Assembly (NCBI GenBank): GCA_903772945.1
Contig: CAICTM010000273.1
Span: 18,137 to 82,136 of the forward strand
DNA: 64,000 nucleotides
Direction: 5' to 3'
From: Seminavis robusta
Lineage: Eukaryota > Bacillariophyta > Bacillariophyceae > Naviculales > Naviculaceae
In this document: one piece after another, positions 1-9,003 of the stretch
Layout: every line of letters starts with the position of its first letter
Numbering within the stretch: the stretch's first letter is position 1
Position numbers and translations under genes: made by a program
Notes under the pieces: generated by a model
The model's input: the letters and a program-made list of their open reading frames with translations, nothing else
What the model was told of the DNA's origin: nothing
The model's database searches: none

Positions 1-454
1 AGATGCGACGAATAACACTTTCCTCCTGAATCATGAGTGGTGGACATTGATCGCAAATGCAGTGCGCTCTCTGCAACCAACACCGAGGGCAGTCCTTGTT
101 TCTTCGAAAGGATTGCAATCTCGTGTCGAGACAACGAGCCACACCAAAGGATTCTCGTTCCGGAGGGTTCAGGGAAAGAACTAAGTCGCTAGTTTCCACA
201 TTTTCGCGGCCGTAGTGGTTCAGCACATTGGAAACCGTGTCTTCCACTTGACTTAGAAACGTGCTATCATGGCTCGTCTGTGGGATGTCAATATCAGAGT
301 TTGTGGTAGATTGGAATCGGCCATTGTCGTCTGAGAAAGTACGTTGACGAATACTTCCAACTCTCCCACAATCGTTCAATGAAAGCCACGCACTGACGCA
401 GCTTCTAAAAAGCAACAGTAGAAGGTGCAAACTCCAGGACCTCAATGCCTTCAT
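1..454 (-). CDS. DTW-domain protein, N-terminal part, runs off the window
   Basis: An open frame runs from an ATG at 454 to the window edge with no stop, giving 151 codons. The N-terminus is a Leu-rich hydrophobic stretch ending near VSAWLSL, which fits a signal peptide and possibly a plastid presequence. At about residues 126-141 there is a cysteine cluster, CPRCWLQRAHCICDQC, which is the Cys-rich start of the DTW domain. Known DTW proteins are tRNA-uridine aminocarboxypropyltransferases that make acp3U in tRNA using SAM. The DTW motif itself lies outside the window, so the assignment rests on the cysteine pattern only. Organelle targeting is inference. Confidence 0.65.
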   Translation of the reverse strand, partial: MKALRSWSLHLLLLLFRSCVSAWLSLNDCGRVGSIRQRTFSDDNGRFQSTTNSDIDIPQTSHDSTFLSQVEDTVSNVLNHYGRENVETSDLVLSLNPPERESFGVARCLDTRLQSFRRNKDCPRCWLQRAHCICDQCPPLMIQEESVIRRI

Positions 455-878
455 TCTTCGACAAGTCAAAATGATGAGGGGAAGAAGTGGTGGTCAACAT
501 GCCGACATGTATGCTGTTGTGTCAACTAAACTATATTTAGCGTTTATTTAGGGTTAAACTAAACCTGCCTCTGTTTTCACCACCACGCTCACAGACCGAC
601 AGGCTCGACAGATCTGTACAGTACCATCTGTACCAGTACTTGTCTATCCTACCGACCGGTACCACGTTCGAACAGATCGAGTACTAGTAGTCTACCGAGA
701 TTAAGGGGGGTTTTAGAGTAGGGAAATTATCTACGGAAGCCAGCCGATAGTTTGCAGCAACGAAAACCCACACAGCCACCAACCATCAGCCATTGACCAC
801 CCTAACTGCTTGTCTGCTTGTCTCTCATACTTGTACTATTCTCTCTACCTCGCATACATTTTTAAAATAATCGCAGCG
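455..878. other. intergenic region between divergent genes
   Basis: This 424-bp gap lies between the divergent DTW gene and the HENGCPW gene. It holds one copy of a roughly 38-bp repeat near 702-740 that recurs at 58,017-58,055. The reading frame of the downstream gene is open back to 810, but the ATG at 879 matches the start of the paralogue at 19,808. No other coding sequence is visible. Confidence 0.6.
702..740 (+). repeat. dispersed ~38-bp repeat, copy 1
   Basis: A G run is followed by TTTTAGAGTAGGGAAATTAT and CTACGGAAGCC. The same sequence recurs near 58,017-58,055 with one substitution (CTACGG versus CTGCGG) and one fewer G in the run. Both copies are in non-coding DNA. Confidence 0.7.
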
Positions 879-2114
879 ATGTCTACCAATGAACCTCCCC
901 AAAAGCAGCAGAAGTGGTCCTCTGCTCGCAGCGCGGTATCCGGTAAGACCAGCTCTACCAATCTTCAGTCGCTCGTAGATGCAAAGGGGGTTTGGATTGG
1001 CCAGATCCTTCCTTGTCTGGGAATGGGACAGTTTGCCTTTGTGGGCAGTGTCAACAAGCAGTGGAAACGGCTCTATCAAGAATACTGTAAGACTGTCGAA
1101 AATCCTCCTCTCGTCTTGAAGGGAGAATATCGTTTCGATGGGACACACCCAGCAACTTGCAAAGATACATATTACTCTGCAGCATTCTACAATGTGTCAT
1201 GTGCAGAATACTGGTACGACTATAATTGCTCAACAAAGAAGTCACCAAACCACGGGGATGTGTTCAAAGTGATTGCCAAAGTTGGTTCGTTGACAGTCAT
1301 TCGATGGGCACATGGAAAAGGATACCCATTGAGCATTTTTGCATGTGTAAATGCTGCCAATGGTGGACACCTGCATGTATTGAAATGGCTAAGGGAGAAA
1401 GGGTGTCCTTGGAATACACGGGCATGTGCCAATGCCGCCAAAGGTGGCCATTTGGAGCTCCTAAAATGGGCGCATGAAAATGGCTGTCCATGGGATAGCA
1501 ACACATGTGAGGTTGCAGCAAGAGGTGGACATTTGAATATCCTAAAATATGCTCATGAGAATGGTTGTCAATGGAATGAAGACACATGCTACGGTGCTGC
1601 AGAAAGTGGGCATTTGGACTGTCTCAGGTATGCCCATGAAAATGGATGCCCCTGGGATGAATCAACATGCAGCCCAGCCATTGCTCATGAGAATGGTTGT
1701 CAATGGGATGAAGACACATGCTACGGTGCTGCAGAAAATGGGCATTTGGATGTGCTCCAGTATGCACATGAAAATGGCTGCCCATGGGGCGAATTGACGT
1801 GTGAGTATGCTGCTCTAAGAGGTCATTTGGATGTTTTGAGATATGCTCATGAGAATGGTTGTCAATGGGATGCCTGGACATGTGCCAGGGCTGCAAAAAG
1901 TGGGCATTTTGCTGTCCTCAAATGGGCCCATCAAAATGGCTGCCCATGGAATGAAATGACATGTTGTGGTGCTGCTGAGAATGGCCACCTAGAAATCCTG
2001 AAGTATGCCCGAGCAGGTGGCTGTCCTTGGGATTATCATACTGTCAGTGGTGCACGCACTGGGCGGCACTGGGAAGTCTTGAAGTGGGTGATAGAGAATG
2101 GCTGCCCGGAATGA
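879..2114 (+). CDS. HENGCPW-repeat (ankyrin-like) protein 1
   Basis: A protein of 411 residues. The N-terminal part (about 30-65, LQSLVDAKGVWIGQILPCLG then GMGQFAFVGSVNKQW) resembles an F-box-like helical region. It is followed by about ten units of roughly 27 residues of the form HENGCPWDxxTCxxAAxxGHLxxLKYA, an ankyrin-like family expanded in diatoms and other protists. The ATG at 879 is preferred over an in-frame ATG at 810 because it gives an N-terminus (MSTNEPPQKQQKW) like that of the paralogue at 19,808. Around 1664-1690 the repeat register is broken: one unit is cut short (CSPAIAHENG) and the following segment nearly copies the unit 135 bp upstream. The family is probably protein-binding; no enzyme motif is visible. 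Confidence 0.8.
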   Translation: MSTNEPPQKQQKWSSARSAVSGKTSSTNLQSLVDAKGVWIGQILPCLGMGQFAFVGSVNKQWKRLYQEYCKTVENPPLVLKGEYRFDGTHPATCKDTYYSAAFYNVSCAEYWYDYNCSTKKSPNHGDVFKVIAKVGSLTVIRWAHGKGYPLSIFACVNAANGGHLHVLKWLREKGCPWNTRACANAAKGGHLELLKWAHENGCPWDSNTCEVAARGGHLNILKYAHENGCQWNEDTCYGAAESGHLDCLRYAHENGCPWDESTCSPAIAHENGCQWDEDTCYGAAENGHLDVLQYAHENGCPWGELTCEYAALRGHLDVLRYAHENGCQWDAWTCARAAKSGHFAVLKWAHQNGCPWNEMTCCGAAENGHLEILKYARAGGCPWDYHTVSGARTGRHWEVLKWVIENGCPE

Positions 2115-2797
2115 CCAGTGGATGTCCTGCAGGTATCTATCTCTAAGCTAGCTAGAGTCCAAGGTTCCAGAGTCCAGAATAGATCTAGTCTTGCATACCG
2201 GTATCACGCCAGTACCAGTACAGAGAGAGTAGAAAGGTATTGCTACAATCTCTACATGCAATTGCGTTCTCCGCTCGTGCTTAGTTACTAGCTCTAGGTT
2301 GCTTGTCAGCTTTGGTTTCAGAAGCAGGCTAGCTAGCGTACCCACTGTATAGCAGGGGTTCAAGGCATGCGGAGATTGGGCCTCGTTGGCGCATCGTGGC
2401 TGTCCTACCCGCTTCGCTGGAATGCAAGTTGACGTCACGCAAACCTCCTTCTGCTGCCAGCTGTCAAGGTGTTTTTGGTTTTTGGTTGGAGTTTCCGTTC
2501 CCGTTTGATTGGTGACTACAATTAATAATTGTCGCCAAACTTCAACATTGATGGAGGTGGCAGTGGTGCCTGTCACCATTCTTTTTCGCAGAACAACCAC
2601 TCTGGTTGAAACCATTCGTATCCTTTGCAACTTCTGTGGGTACCGGTACAATACTTAGTTGCTGGCAAACTATCTAGTACCAGTAGCTAGTCTATTAGAG
2701 GCAACCACAGAGACAAAGAGACGTCCAGTTTGTGGAGAGTTACTAAAGCGAGAGCATTCTTGCAAAACAGGGTATCGAGCCAGAACCAACGGCTACC
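2115..2797. other. intergenic region, no gene seen
   Basis: This 683-bp gap holds two copies of the palindrome TACCGGTA (2196 and 2641) and AGCTAGCTAG-type tetranucleotide runs near 2146 and 2329. A minus-strand open frame at 2148-2651 has no recognisable composition or motif. Confidence 0.5.
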
Positions 2798-5235
2798 ATG
2801 CAACGACACAGATTTCGTCCCGTGGGGGCGGCCACAGTGCTTCTACTAAGTCTGGCAGTTCTTGCAGTGGACGGTTTTGTGCTACCATCGCAAAGAAGAC
2901 AGTTGGAGCTGCAAGTGAGATCGTTTTCCTTCACTGCAAGCTCAGAGCAACCCCCCCGACAACGGAGACGATCGTCCCTCCACGTGGCGGTGCCTCGACG
3001 AGATACGCCACGCCAGGAAAAGAAAACCAAAAAGATACGACAATCGGCATCGAAAAAAGAAGAGGCGGATACGACCACTACTACCGGTAGCAGCAGCAGC
3101 AGACCTCGATTCACACCCCCGGCACCTCATGAAGACGGAGTACGAGGATCCAAATTCCGAAAACTCAAGGACATGATGTGGATTCGAGAAACGGTAGAAG
3201 ATTTGACGGCTGCTGAATTTGCCTGTTCCGTAGATCAGCAGGAAATGACGTCGTCGAGTCGGAAACGACGACGGGCCGTCGACTACGACAAATTGTTGGC
3301 ACAACTCAACAAACGGTTGCGTGATTTGGGCTGTGGGATTGATGATAATGACAATTCCTTGGTGGTATGTCAGCTAGAACCTGGAATTGGAATGGGAACC
3401 ACAGTGTATAATAATGACGAACGACAAGAATTATTCCAGTGAGTTGACGTTTGATGTTGTTCTTATAAACTGTGGAGAGATAATTTGCTCTGTCTATTTC
3501 AACAAAAAATCCAGAACATCTGACCCGTGCTTTTGTGCCTCCTCTGCTCTTCATCATTCTTTCTCTTATAATTTTTTGGAATACAAACACAGAAAAATAG
3601 TCAACACTAGAGCCCAGCTCGTTAATGTCGTGCGAGGATACAAGTTGACACTGGAAAAGGAGGAAGACTCGATCGACTTGCCCTTTATAATCAATCTACC
3701 TTCGATTCAAATCCAAAAGGAAGAAAATGTCACTCAGGCATCGGGACCCAAACTATACGTGCGCGACGACGGGACGGTCGATTGGGATGGAGCCTTGCAG
3801 GACCGAGCGGCATTGCAAAAATTTGGAACGGCCGTCTGGGCTCGTATCAATGGACGAGATCCTCAAACCGTCACAGACGACGAAGACGACGACACCAACG
3901 CGAGTGGCGGCCATCATGGACCGGAAAAGGCCGTCACGGCCAAAATTGAAGACACACCGCAGATTCGAGAAGCGAGAACGACGCTAACGAGTTCCGAGAC
4001 GGATCTAAGGAGTATGGAGGTGGCGCACACCAAACTCTTGAGAACGGGTACGTCGAGTCGAGTGGATTGGATTGGTGTTTATGACTGCTGCAAAAAAATG
4101 TACTGACTTTATGATGTGGGTCACTAACCAACCGCAATATTCTAGCTCTGAGCGAGGGACAAGCCGTTGCCAATGTTAATTTGGCCTCGTTGGAACCAGC
4201 ATTGAGGAGTCAGATCCGAGAGTCGGCGGACTTGCTAGACATGAAAAAGCAAGAAGTGGCATACAATACCCTGGTGTACGAAACAGAGCGTATCTACACG
4301 TATCTTGTGGGAGAGGTGGGAAATCCAGCCACGCAGGGATACGTTCCGTTGCAGGATCGACTCAATGTTGCAGAGTTGGGTCTATTGGAATCGCAGTTGG
4401 ATAGCTTTACTCGCGACATTGAAGCTGGACTGAGCATTGACGCCGATGTCCTAATGGTGGTCAGGGACCAAGTCACCGACATGAAGCGACGTCTCGGTAT
4501 TGACTTTTACGTGACGGGAATCACGTTTGATGCAGAGGCCATCCGGATGTTCCTTGGAGATTTGCTCCTACAAACAAAGAACGGATTGGCGTTTTACGGT
4601 CGCGGGTGCCAATTGTTTTGGAACGATCTGGTGTTCTTTGGGTTCCTACTAAGCCGTGCGGCTCAGGGGTACACTTTGAAACCACGCGAGGTTCGAAACC
4701 TACGGTACGTTTTGGCTCGGGATGGCGAGGCAACGCTCTGTATCTTGGCTCGACTATGTATATCTCGGTTGACTAACTGACTCATTGCATTGCCGCACCA
4801 CGCAGCCGAACCATCAAGGATTTCTTCACGTTTATCCCCTTCATCATCATTTTGCTGATCCCACTTTCACCAATCGGTCATGTGCTCGTGTTCGGTGCCA
4901 TTCAAAGATTCTTTCCAGACTTCTTCCCGAGTTGCTTCACGGAGCAGAGACAGAATCTATTGCAGCTCTACGAGACGGCCGAGTACTCGGAATTCAAGAT
5001 CAACGAAAACTTTCAACAAAAAATCTCTCGTCTCGCCCTTGCCGCAGCATACTTTGCCGTGAACACGTCTCGGTCTCTTCTTGTTCGACTCACAACGGAA
5101 GGTACCGAGGGCGACAGCTGGTCATCATCTGAAACAAATAATGAACAAACAAACGGTTTAGATGACAGCTCCATGAAGAATGGTGCTTCTTCGGATGTCA
5201 ACGGCTCATCGAAGAAGAAACCTTCAAAGAAATAA
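2798..5235 (+). CDS. plastid-targeted LETM1-like membrane protein
   Basis: Four exons: 2798-3438, 3593-4047, 4146-4704 and 4806-5235. All three introns are GT-AG and the phases agree, giving 694 residues. Residues 1-26 are a signal peptide ending VDG before FVLPS, the Phe-led transit motif of diatom plastid proteins; a basic, Ser-rich transit region follows. The C-terminal part carries the LETM1 signature: RRTIKDFFTFIPFIIILLIP (one transmembrane segment), then the FGAIQRFFPDFFPS stretch and a helical tail. LETM1 proteins sit in mitochondrial inner membranes and act in K+/H+ or Ca2+/H+ balance; relatives occur in plastids. The presequence here points to a plastid membrane. The central region is novel to me. 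Function is inferred from the family. Confidence 0.8.
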
Positions 5236-5378
5236 ATTGGTCAATACATACTGTAGCTAATGTTTAACTTTCTGTATCTACTCTGTTGCTGATTGTCTAG
5301 CTGCGTTTTATGCCCGAAGGCTTGAGGGATTCCACTGTCTCTCTCAAGTCTACAGGTGCAAATTGCATGGGAGTTTAA

Positions 5379-6205
5379 TTAAACCAACCCAAGGATTTTC
5401 ACCACAACACCCAGGGCATCTCTTGCGTCGACGACGTTGGACTTGGCCCGCTCCACAAAATATTCGATTCTGTCTTTCCCGCCACCCGGGTTGGCTTCAC
5501 CCCAACTGCTTGTATAAGCATTGCCGCTTCCTGAAATGGATCCAAAATGTAAAGAAGAAGACAGTGGGTAAAGTGTGGTTAGTGTGAGCGAATCAGTCAA
5601 ACCTTTGCACAGATATATGGTTGGCCATGTGAAAGATCTGTGCCAGTTTCGGTAATCGAGCACTCACCTTCTTCTGCCTTTTCATTGTATTTCTCCATGG
5701 CATCTAGGTATTCGACTTCACTTCCAGCAGGAACCAGCACCTCCAGACGTCTCATGGTCTTGTCCGCGCGGAAAAGTGGATCTTCTGTTGAGGTATATCC
5801 CAAATAGATCTGTACTCTCAAGGGAGTTCGCTCGCACGGATTCGACGCCGAGGAATATTGTGTCTTTGTTTTGCAGTTTGTAGTCTCTTTTTCCCAATTA
5901 TCCAGCAGATAGTTGAGTCTATTGTATCCTGCCACCAACTTTTGTTTATCCACCTCCAACGCGGCTTCTTGCGAAGATTGTTTGGCTGCAGCCGGAGAAG
6001 CATTGGCAAAGAAACTGCCCACAGCGATGAGTCCTGCCTGTTCCAAAGACTGTCTTCGTGTACATTGTTCTGATTGTGCCGACATTTTTGATGCACTACT
6101 GGCTCTTGTGTTGGTGCCCGTGGTTAATTGGGGAGCAAAGGCTGTGATGACATGGGTGCAAAGCAGAGTTGCAATGCCCGTGCTGATGGCTAAAGACAAT
6201 CTCAT
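5379..6205 (-). CDS. predicted thylakoid-lumen protein
   Basis: Two exons on the minus strand, 6205-5668 and 5530-5379, with a GTGAGT donor and TTTCAG acceptor, give 229 residues. The N-terminus is three-part. A signal peptide ends at ITAFAPQL, the classic diatom plastid motif. A transit region follows. Then comes a second hydrophobic stretch after TRRQSLEQAG (twin arginine) ending ASPAAA, a likely thylakoid Tat signal. The mature part is about 150 residues, mainly helical, with two cysteines near NCKTK and NPCER. The C-terminal half (YLGYTSTEDPLF then the KDRIEYFVERAK region) reminds me of plant thylakoid-lumen PSII-maintenance proteins of the MPH2/TLP16 type, but that comparison is from memory and weak. 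Confidence 0.75.
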
Positions 6206-6621
6206 GGTTGCTGCCGTTGGAGCTCTTCGAAATAAAAGTTAATGAAGTGGCTGCTGGTCCTGCTGAACGTAACTGCGGGAGAATCTGCTATCGAAGTGGT
6301 ACGGTATGGCAAGGAAGTGGGCGCCATGGTCCACCTTTTCAGAGAAGATCTTTTGAAAAGCTGAGTCAACGACTGACGTCACTTTCCTGGAATCCAATCA
6401 ACTCCCACGTCTCTTCAAACCACGAAAGCACTTTGGCGTGAGACCGATCGAAGTAGCCGACGACGACGGTGCTAACCAAAAATAGACAATGACCTAACAA
6501 AGATAGTTGGCCAACAGATATTTAAATGTGCATCTCTGAGAGAAATTAATTCGAACCGTGGTGACTATACCGGTAGCTAGCGTTCGTTCAGCATTTTCGT
6601 TGTTCATGCTCATCAGCAGCT
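6206..6621. other. intergenic region upstream of the lumen-protein gene
   Basis: This 416-bp gap lies between two minus-strand genes and should hold the promoter of the lumen-protein gene and the 3' end of MVD. One TACCGGTA copy is at 6568. No coding sequence is supported. Confidence 0.45.
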
Positions 6622-7902
6622 TCACTTTTTGTAGGTGTTGAGTCCAGTGGTGGGATCAAGATTGAGGATAGTATCTGTCAATCTCTGTGGACCAGGACCA
6701 CTACTGGTGTAGTACATCATCTTGACCTCACCTGACTTGGGTTCTCTGCCAGTCTTGTCTGTAGCCTCCAAAAGATCCTTGTCCAACTTGAAATCCTTAA
6801 TCTTCTTTTCAAAATCAGGATTATTCACATATTTGTCACCAAATTCTGGATAGTAGTGCAGCATGAGGGCTCCAACTTCAACGGCATGTTCCTCCAGGGT
6901 AAAGATGACAGCATTGGGACCAGCATCAAAAGTGTAGGCTGCTTGAATTTTCCCAGCCCACTTGTTGTATACATGAATGATTCGGATGATGCTCTTGGAG
7001 ACGTCATTCATATAGAAAATGGGAGGATATGTGTCCAAACAAGTAGCATGAAACTGGTTGGAATCAGCCATGGTGAGCTGACCAAAGGTTTCAAAATCTT
7101 TCGCCAAAAATGCCTTTTCAATGGCCTCCATGCGCTGGCTCACAACTGTATCCGCCCTGTGCTTCAACAACAAGGAAGTTTCCACACTCGTACTCATACC
7201 GGCAGTAGATGAGGTGTCCTTCTTGGCATCCGAGACAACCATAATGACAGCCCGAATTTCTGGCCAATGATTTTCATCGGCAACCTGTTCTGCAAGGCTG
7301 TCTGACCAATCCTCTTTCTTACCACCTTTTCTCCATGCAACAAATCCTCCACTAAGAGAACGACAAGCCGATCCACTTCCTTGACGAGCAATACTTGTTA
7401 GTTGTCCAGGAAATTCCTCTTTGGCACCAAACAAAAGAGCAAGAGCAGCCACCAACGCAGCATATCCAGCAGCACTGCTGGCCAATCCAGCTGCCGTGGG
7501 GAAGGTGTTGTAGCTAGAAACATGAATCTTCATCTTGCTCCAATCCTCCTTGGTCACCAAGACTTTGCCATCATCATCCTTCTTTTCTGTAGCCAATGCC
7601 CGCACTCCATCGACACAAGCCCGAAAACGTTTGTTGTCGGCAGCTCCTTCCTCTTCTTCACCATTCAGCCACAAACGATCGTTTTCAAAGGCAGTGGAAG
7701 CAGCAACTGTAGTGACAGCTTTGAGATCATCCTGATTCAAAGTAACACTGACAGAGTCATTAATGGGAGTATTCCACTTGGCATCTGCTTTACCCCAGTA
7801 TTTAATTGTGGCAATATTTGTGGGAGCCGAAGAAGTTTCCATATAGATGGGAGCACCGCTCGTGTGAACCAGCTTTTGCTTCTTGTTACCCGTATCGGCC
7901 AT
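6622..7902 (-). CDS. MVD: mevalonate diphosphate decarboxylase
   Basis: A single-exon GHMP-kinase-family protein of 426 residues, a usual length for eukaryotic MVD. It decarboxylates mevalonate 5-diphosphate with ATP to isopentenyl diphosphate, the last step of the cytosolic mevalonate pathway. Visible signatures are APTNIATIKYWGK at 26-38, the phosphate-binding loop AAGLASSAAGYAAL at 137-150, GSGSACRSL at 175-183, and FDAGPNAV in the C-terminal half, which carries the catalytic Asp region. There is no targeting peptide, as expected for a cytosolic or peroxisomal enzyme. It provides C5 units for isoprenoids and so is an upstream supplier for any terpene cyclase, including the one at 52.8 kb. 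Confidence 0.95.
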   Translation of the reverse strand: MADTGNKKQKLVHTSGAPIYMETSSAPTNIATIKYWGKADAKWNTPINDSVSVTLNQDDLKAVTTVAASTAFENDRLWLNGEEEEGAADNKRFRACVDGVRALATEKKDDDGKVLVTKEDWSKMKIHVSSYNTFPTAAGLASSAAGYAALVAALALLFGAKEEFPGQLTSIARQGSGSACRSLSGGFVAWRKGGKKEDWSDSLAEQVADENHWPEIRAVIMVVSDAKKDTSSTAGMSTSVETSLLLKHRADTVVSQRMEAIEKAFLAKDFETFGQLTMADSNQFHATCLDTYPPIFYMNDVSKSIIRIIHVYNKWAGKIQAAYTFDAGPNAVIFTLEEHAVEVGALMLHYYPEFGDKYVNNPDFEKKIKDFKLDKDLLEATDKTGREPKSGEVKMMYYTSSGPGPQRLTDTILNLDPTTGLNTYKK

Positions 7903-9003
7903 GGTTACGTCCTCGATTTCGATAAAATAAACTGCCGCGTTTGCGTCTTTAATAAATGTGGAAGCAAATGACGCTACCAGAAGCTCTACAGTGTACCAGA
8001 CCAGCAGCAGAGCTTAGAAGGCGAGCAGATTGGCAGCGATTGTGTTGGACCCACCAATGTCGGGTTTGTTGGAGGCCACCGCGAAGATTTTTGTTGGTCA
8101 GAACAGTGACGTCAGCGACGGTGCTAACCCTACTGGCCCACGCTTCAGCCACCGTGGAGACTTGTCGCTCCACCACTGTTGCACTGCGTGGACCAAACAC
8201 TGGCTGAAACGATACAAAACCAAAGCTGAAACAATACGGCGGGGTGGACAACATTTTACTAGTTCTCTGGTGAAGCAACCATGAATACTGATGAACTCAG
8301 AGAAGTGCTTGGTCTCCAGGAAGGAGAGACGCTCATTGAAGCAATTCGATCAGAAGCTTGCTCTCTGCTCTCAAGAAACTGAACAGCTTTTGAGGAGAAG
8401 CTCTAGATCGGTGGCGGGACAAGCGTTGACCTACCGGCAGTCTGCCAAGACACCAAAGGCAGTTGTCTACGAATGAGCGTACTAAGCGTCGCGGCGGCCA
8501 CTCGGCCCACCAAAGTTAGCTAGGTGATGGTGGTTTCCTCTGCTTGGAGAAGAATCAAAATCGAAGGCCTACCATTTGCAACTTTGTGGGAAAAGCATTC
8601 GCGGTTTCAATAGCGCAGCACAATGTCCTCCCCCTGCTTTGATCTTTGACCTGACGCCGGCAAAGGACTTCGGTTCAGTTTCCAGCGGAGCCGATTGATG
8701 ATCATTCGGTACAAGGGCATTCCAAGGTGACCCAGGATCAAGCAACTAGCTGGACTACCCGTAGCGCAAGCAACCTGTACGGTAGCGACGACGACGGAAA
8801 GATTCGATTCGATTTGACTCGATTACATAATAAAATTAATGGAGATCTTTCCGAGCACACGCACTCTCTACTCAGTTTTCACATACCGTACTACCGGTAT
8901 ACTGGCAGCGCATGCAAGACATTGCTGGATTAGTGATAGCATCCTGTTTCTTCCGATGGCAGAGATCATAGAAATTCCACAGTCTCTTTTGCCACGAAGC
9001 TTA
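7903..9003. other. intergenic region, no convincing gene
   Basis: This 1.1-kb gap separates MVD from the 3' end of the acyl-CoA synthetase gene. A 33-codon frame beginning at an ATG at 8281 looks weakly coding-like but stops early and has no recognised homologue. A TACCGGTA copy is at 8892 and GATTCGATT-type runs lie near 8800-8820. Confidence 0.45.

Noticed and set aside
2148-2651. A 167-codon minus-strand frame in the gap after the first HENGCPW gene
   Set aside because: No motif or paralogue was recognised, and the region has the TACCGGTA/CTAG content typical of gaps here.
8281-8476. A small ATG-initiated frame (MNTDELREVLGLQEGE and on) and an overlapping 61-codon frame
   Set aside because: Both are short, stop early and show no motif; a spliced gene could not be built from the flanking sequence.
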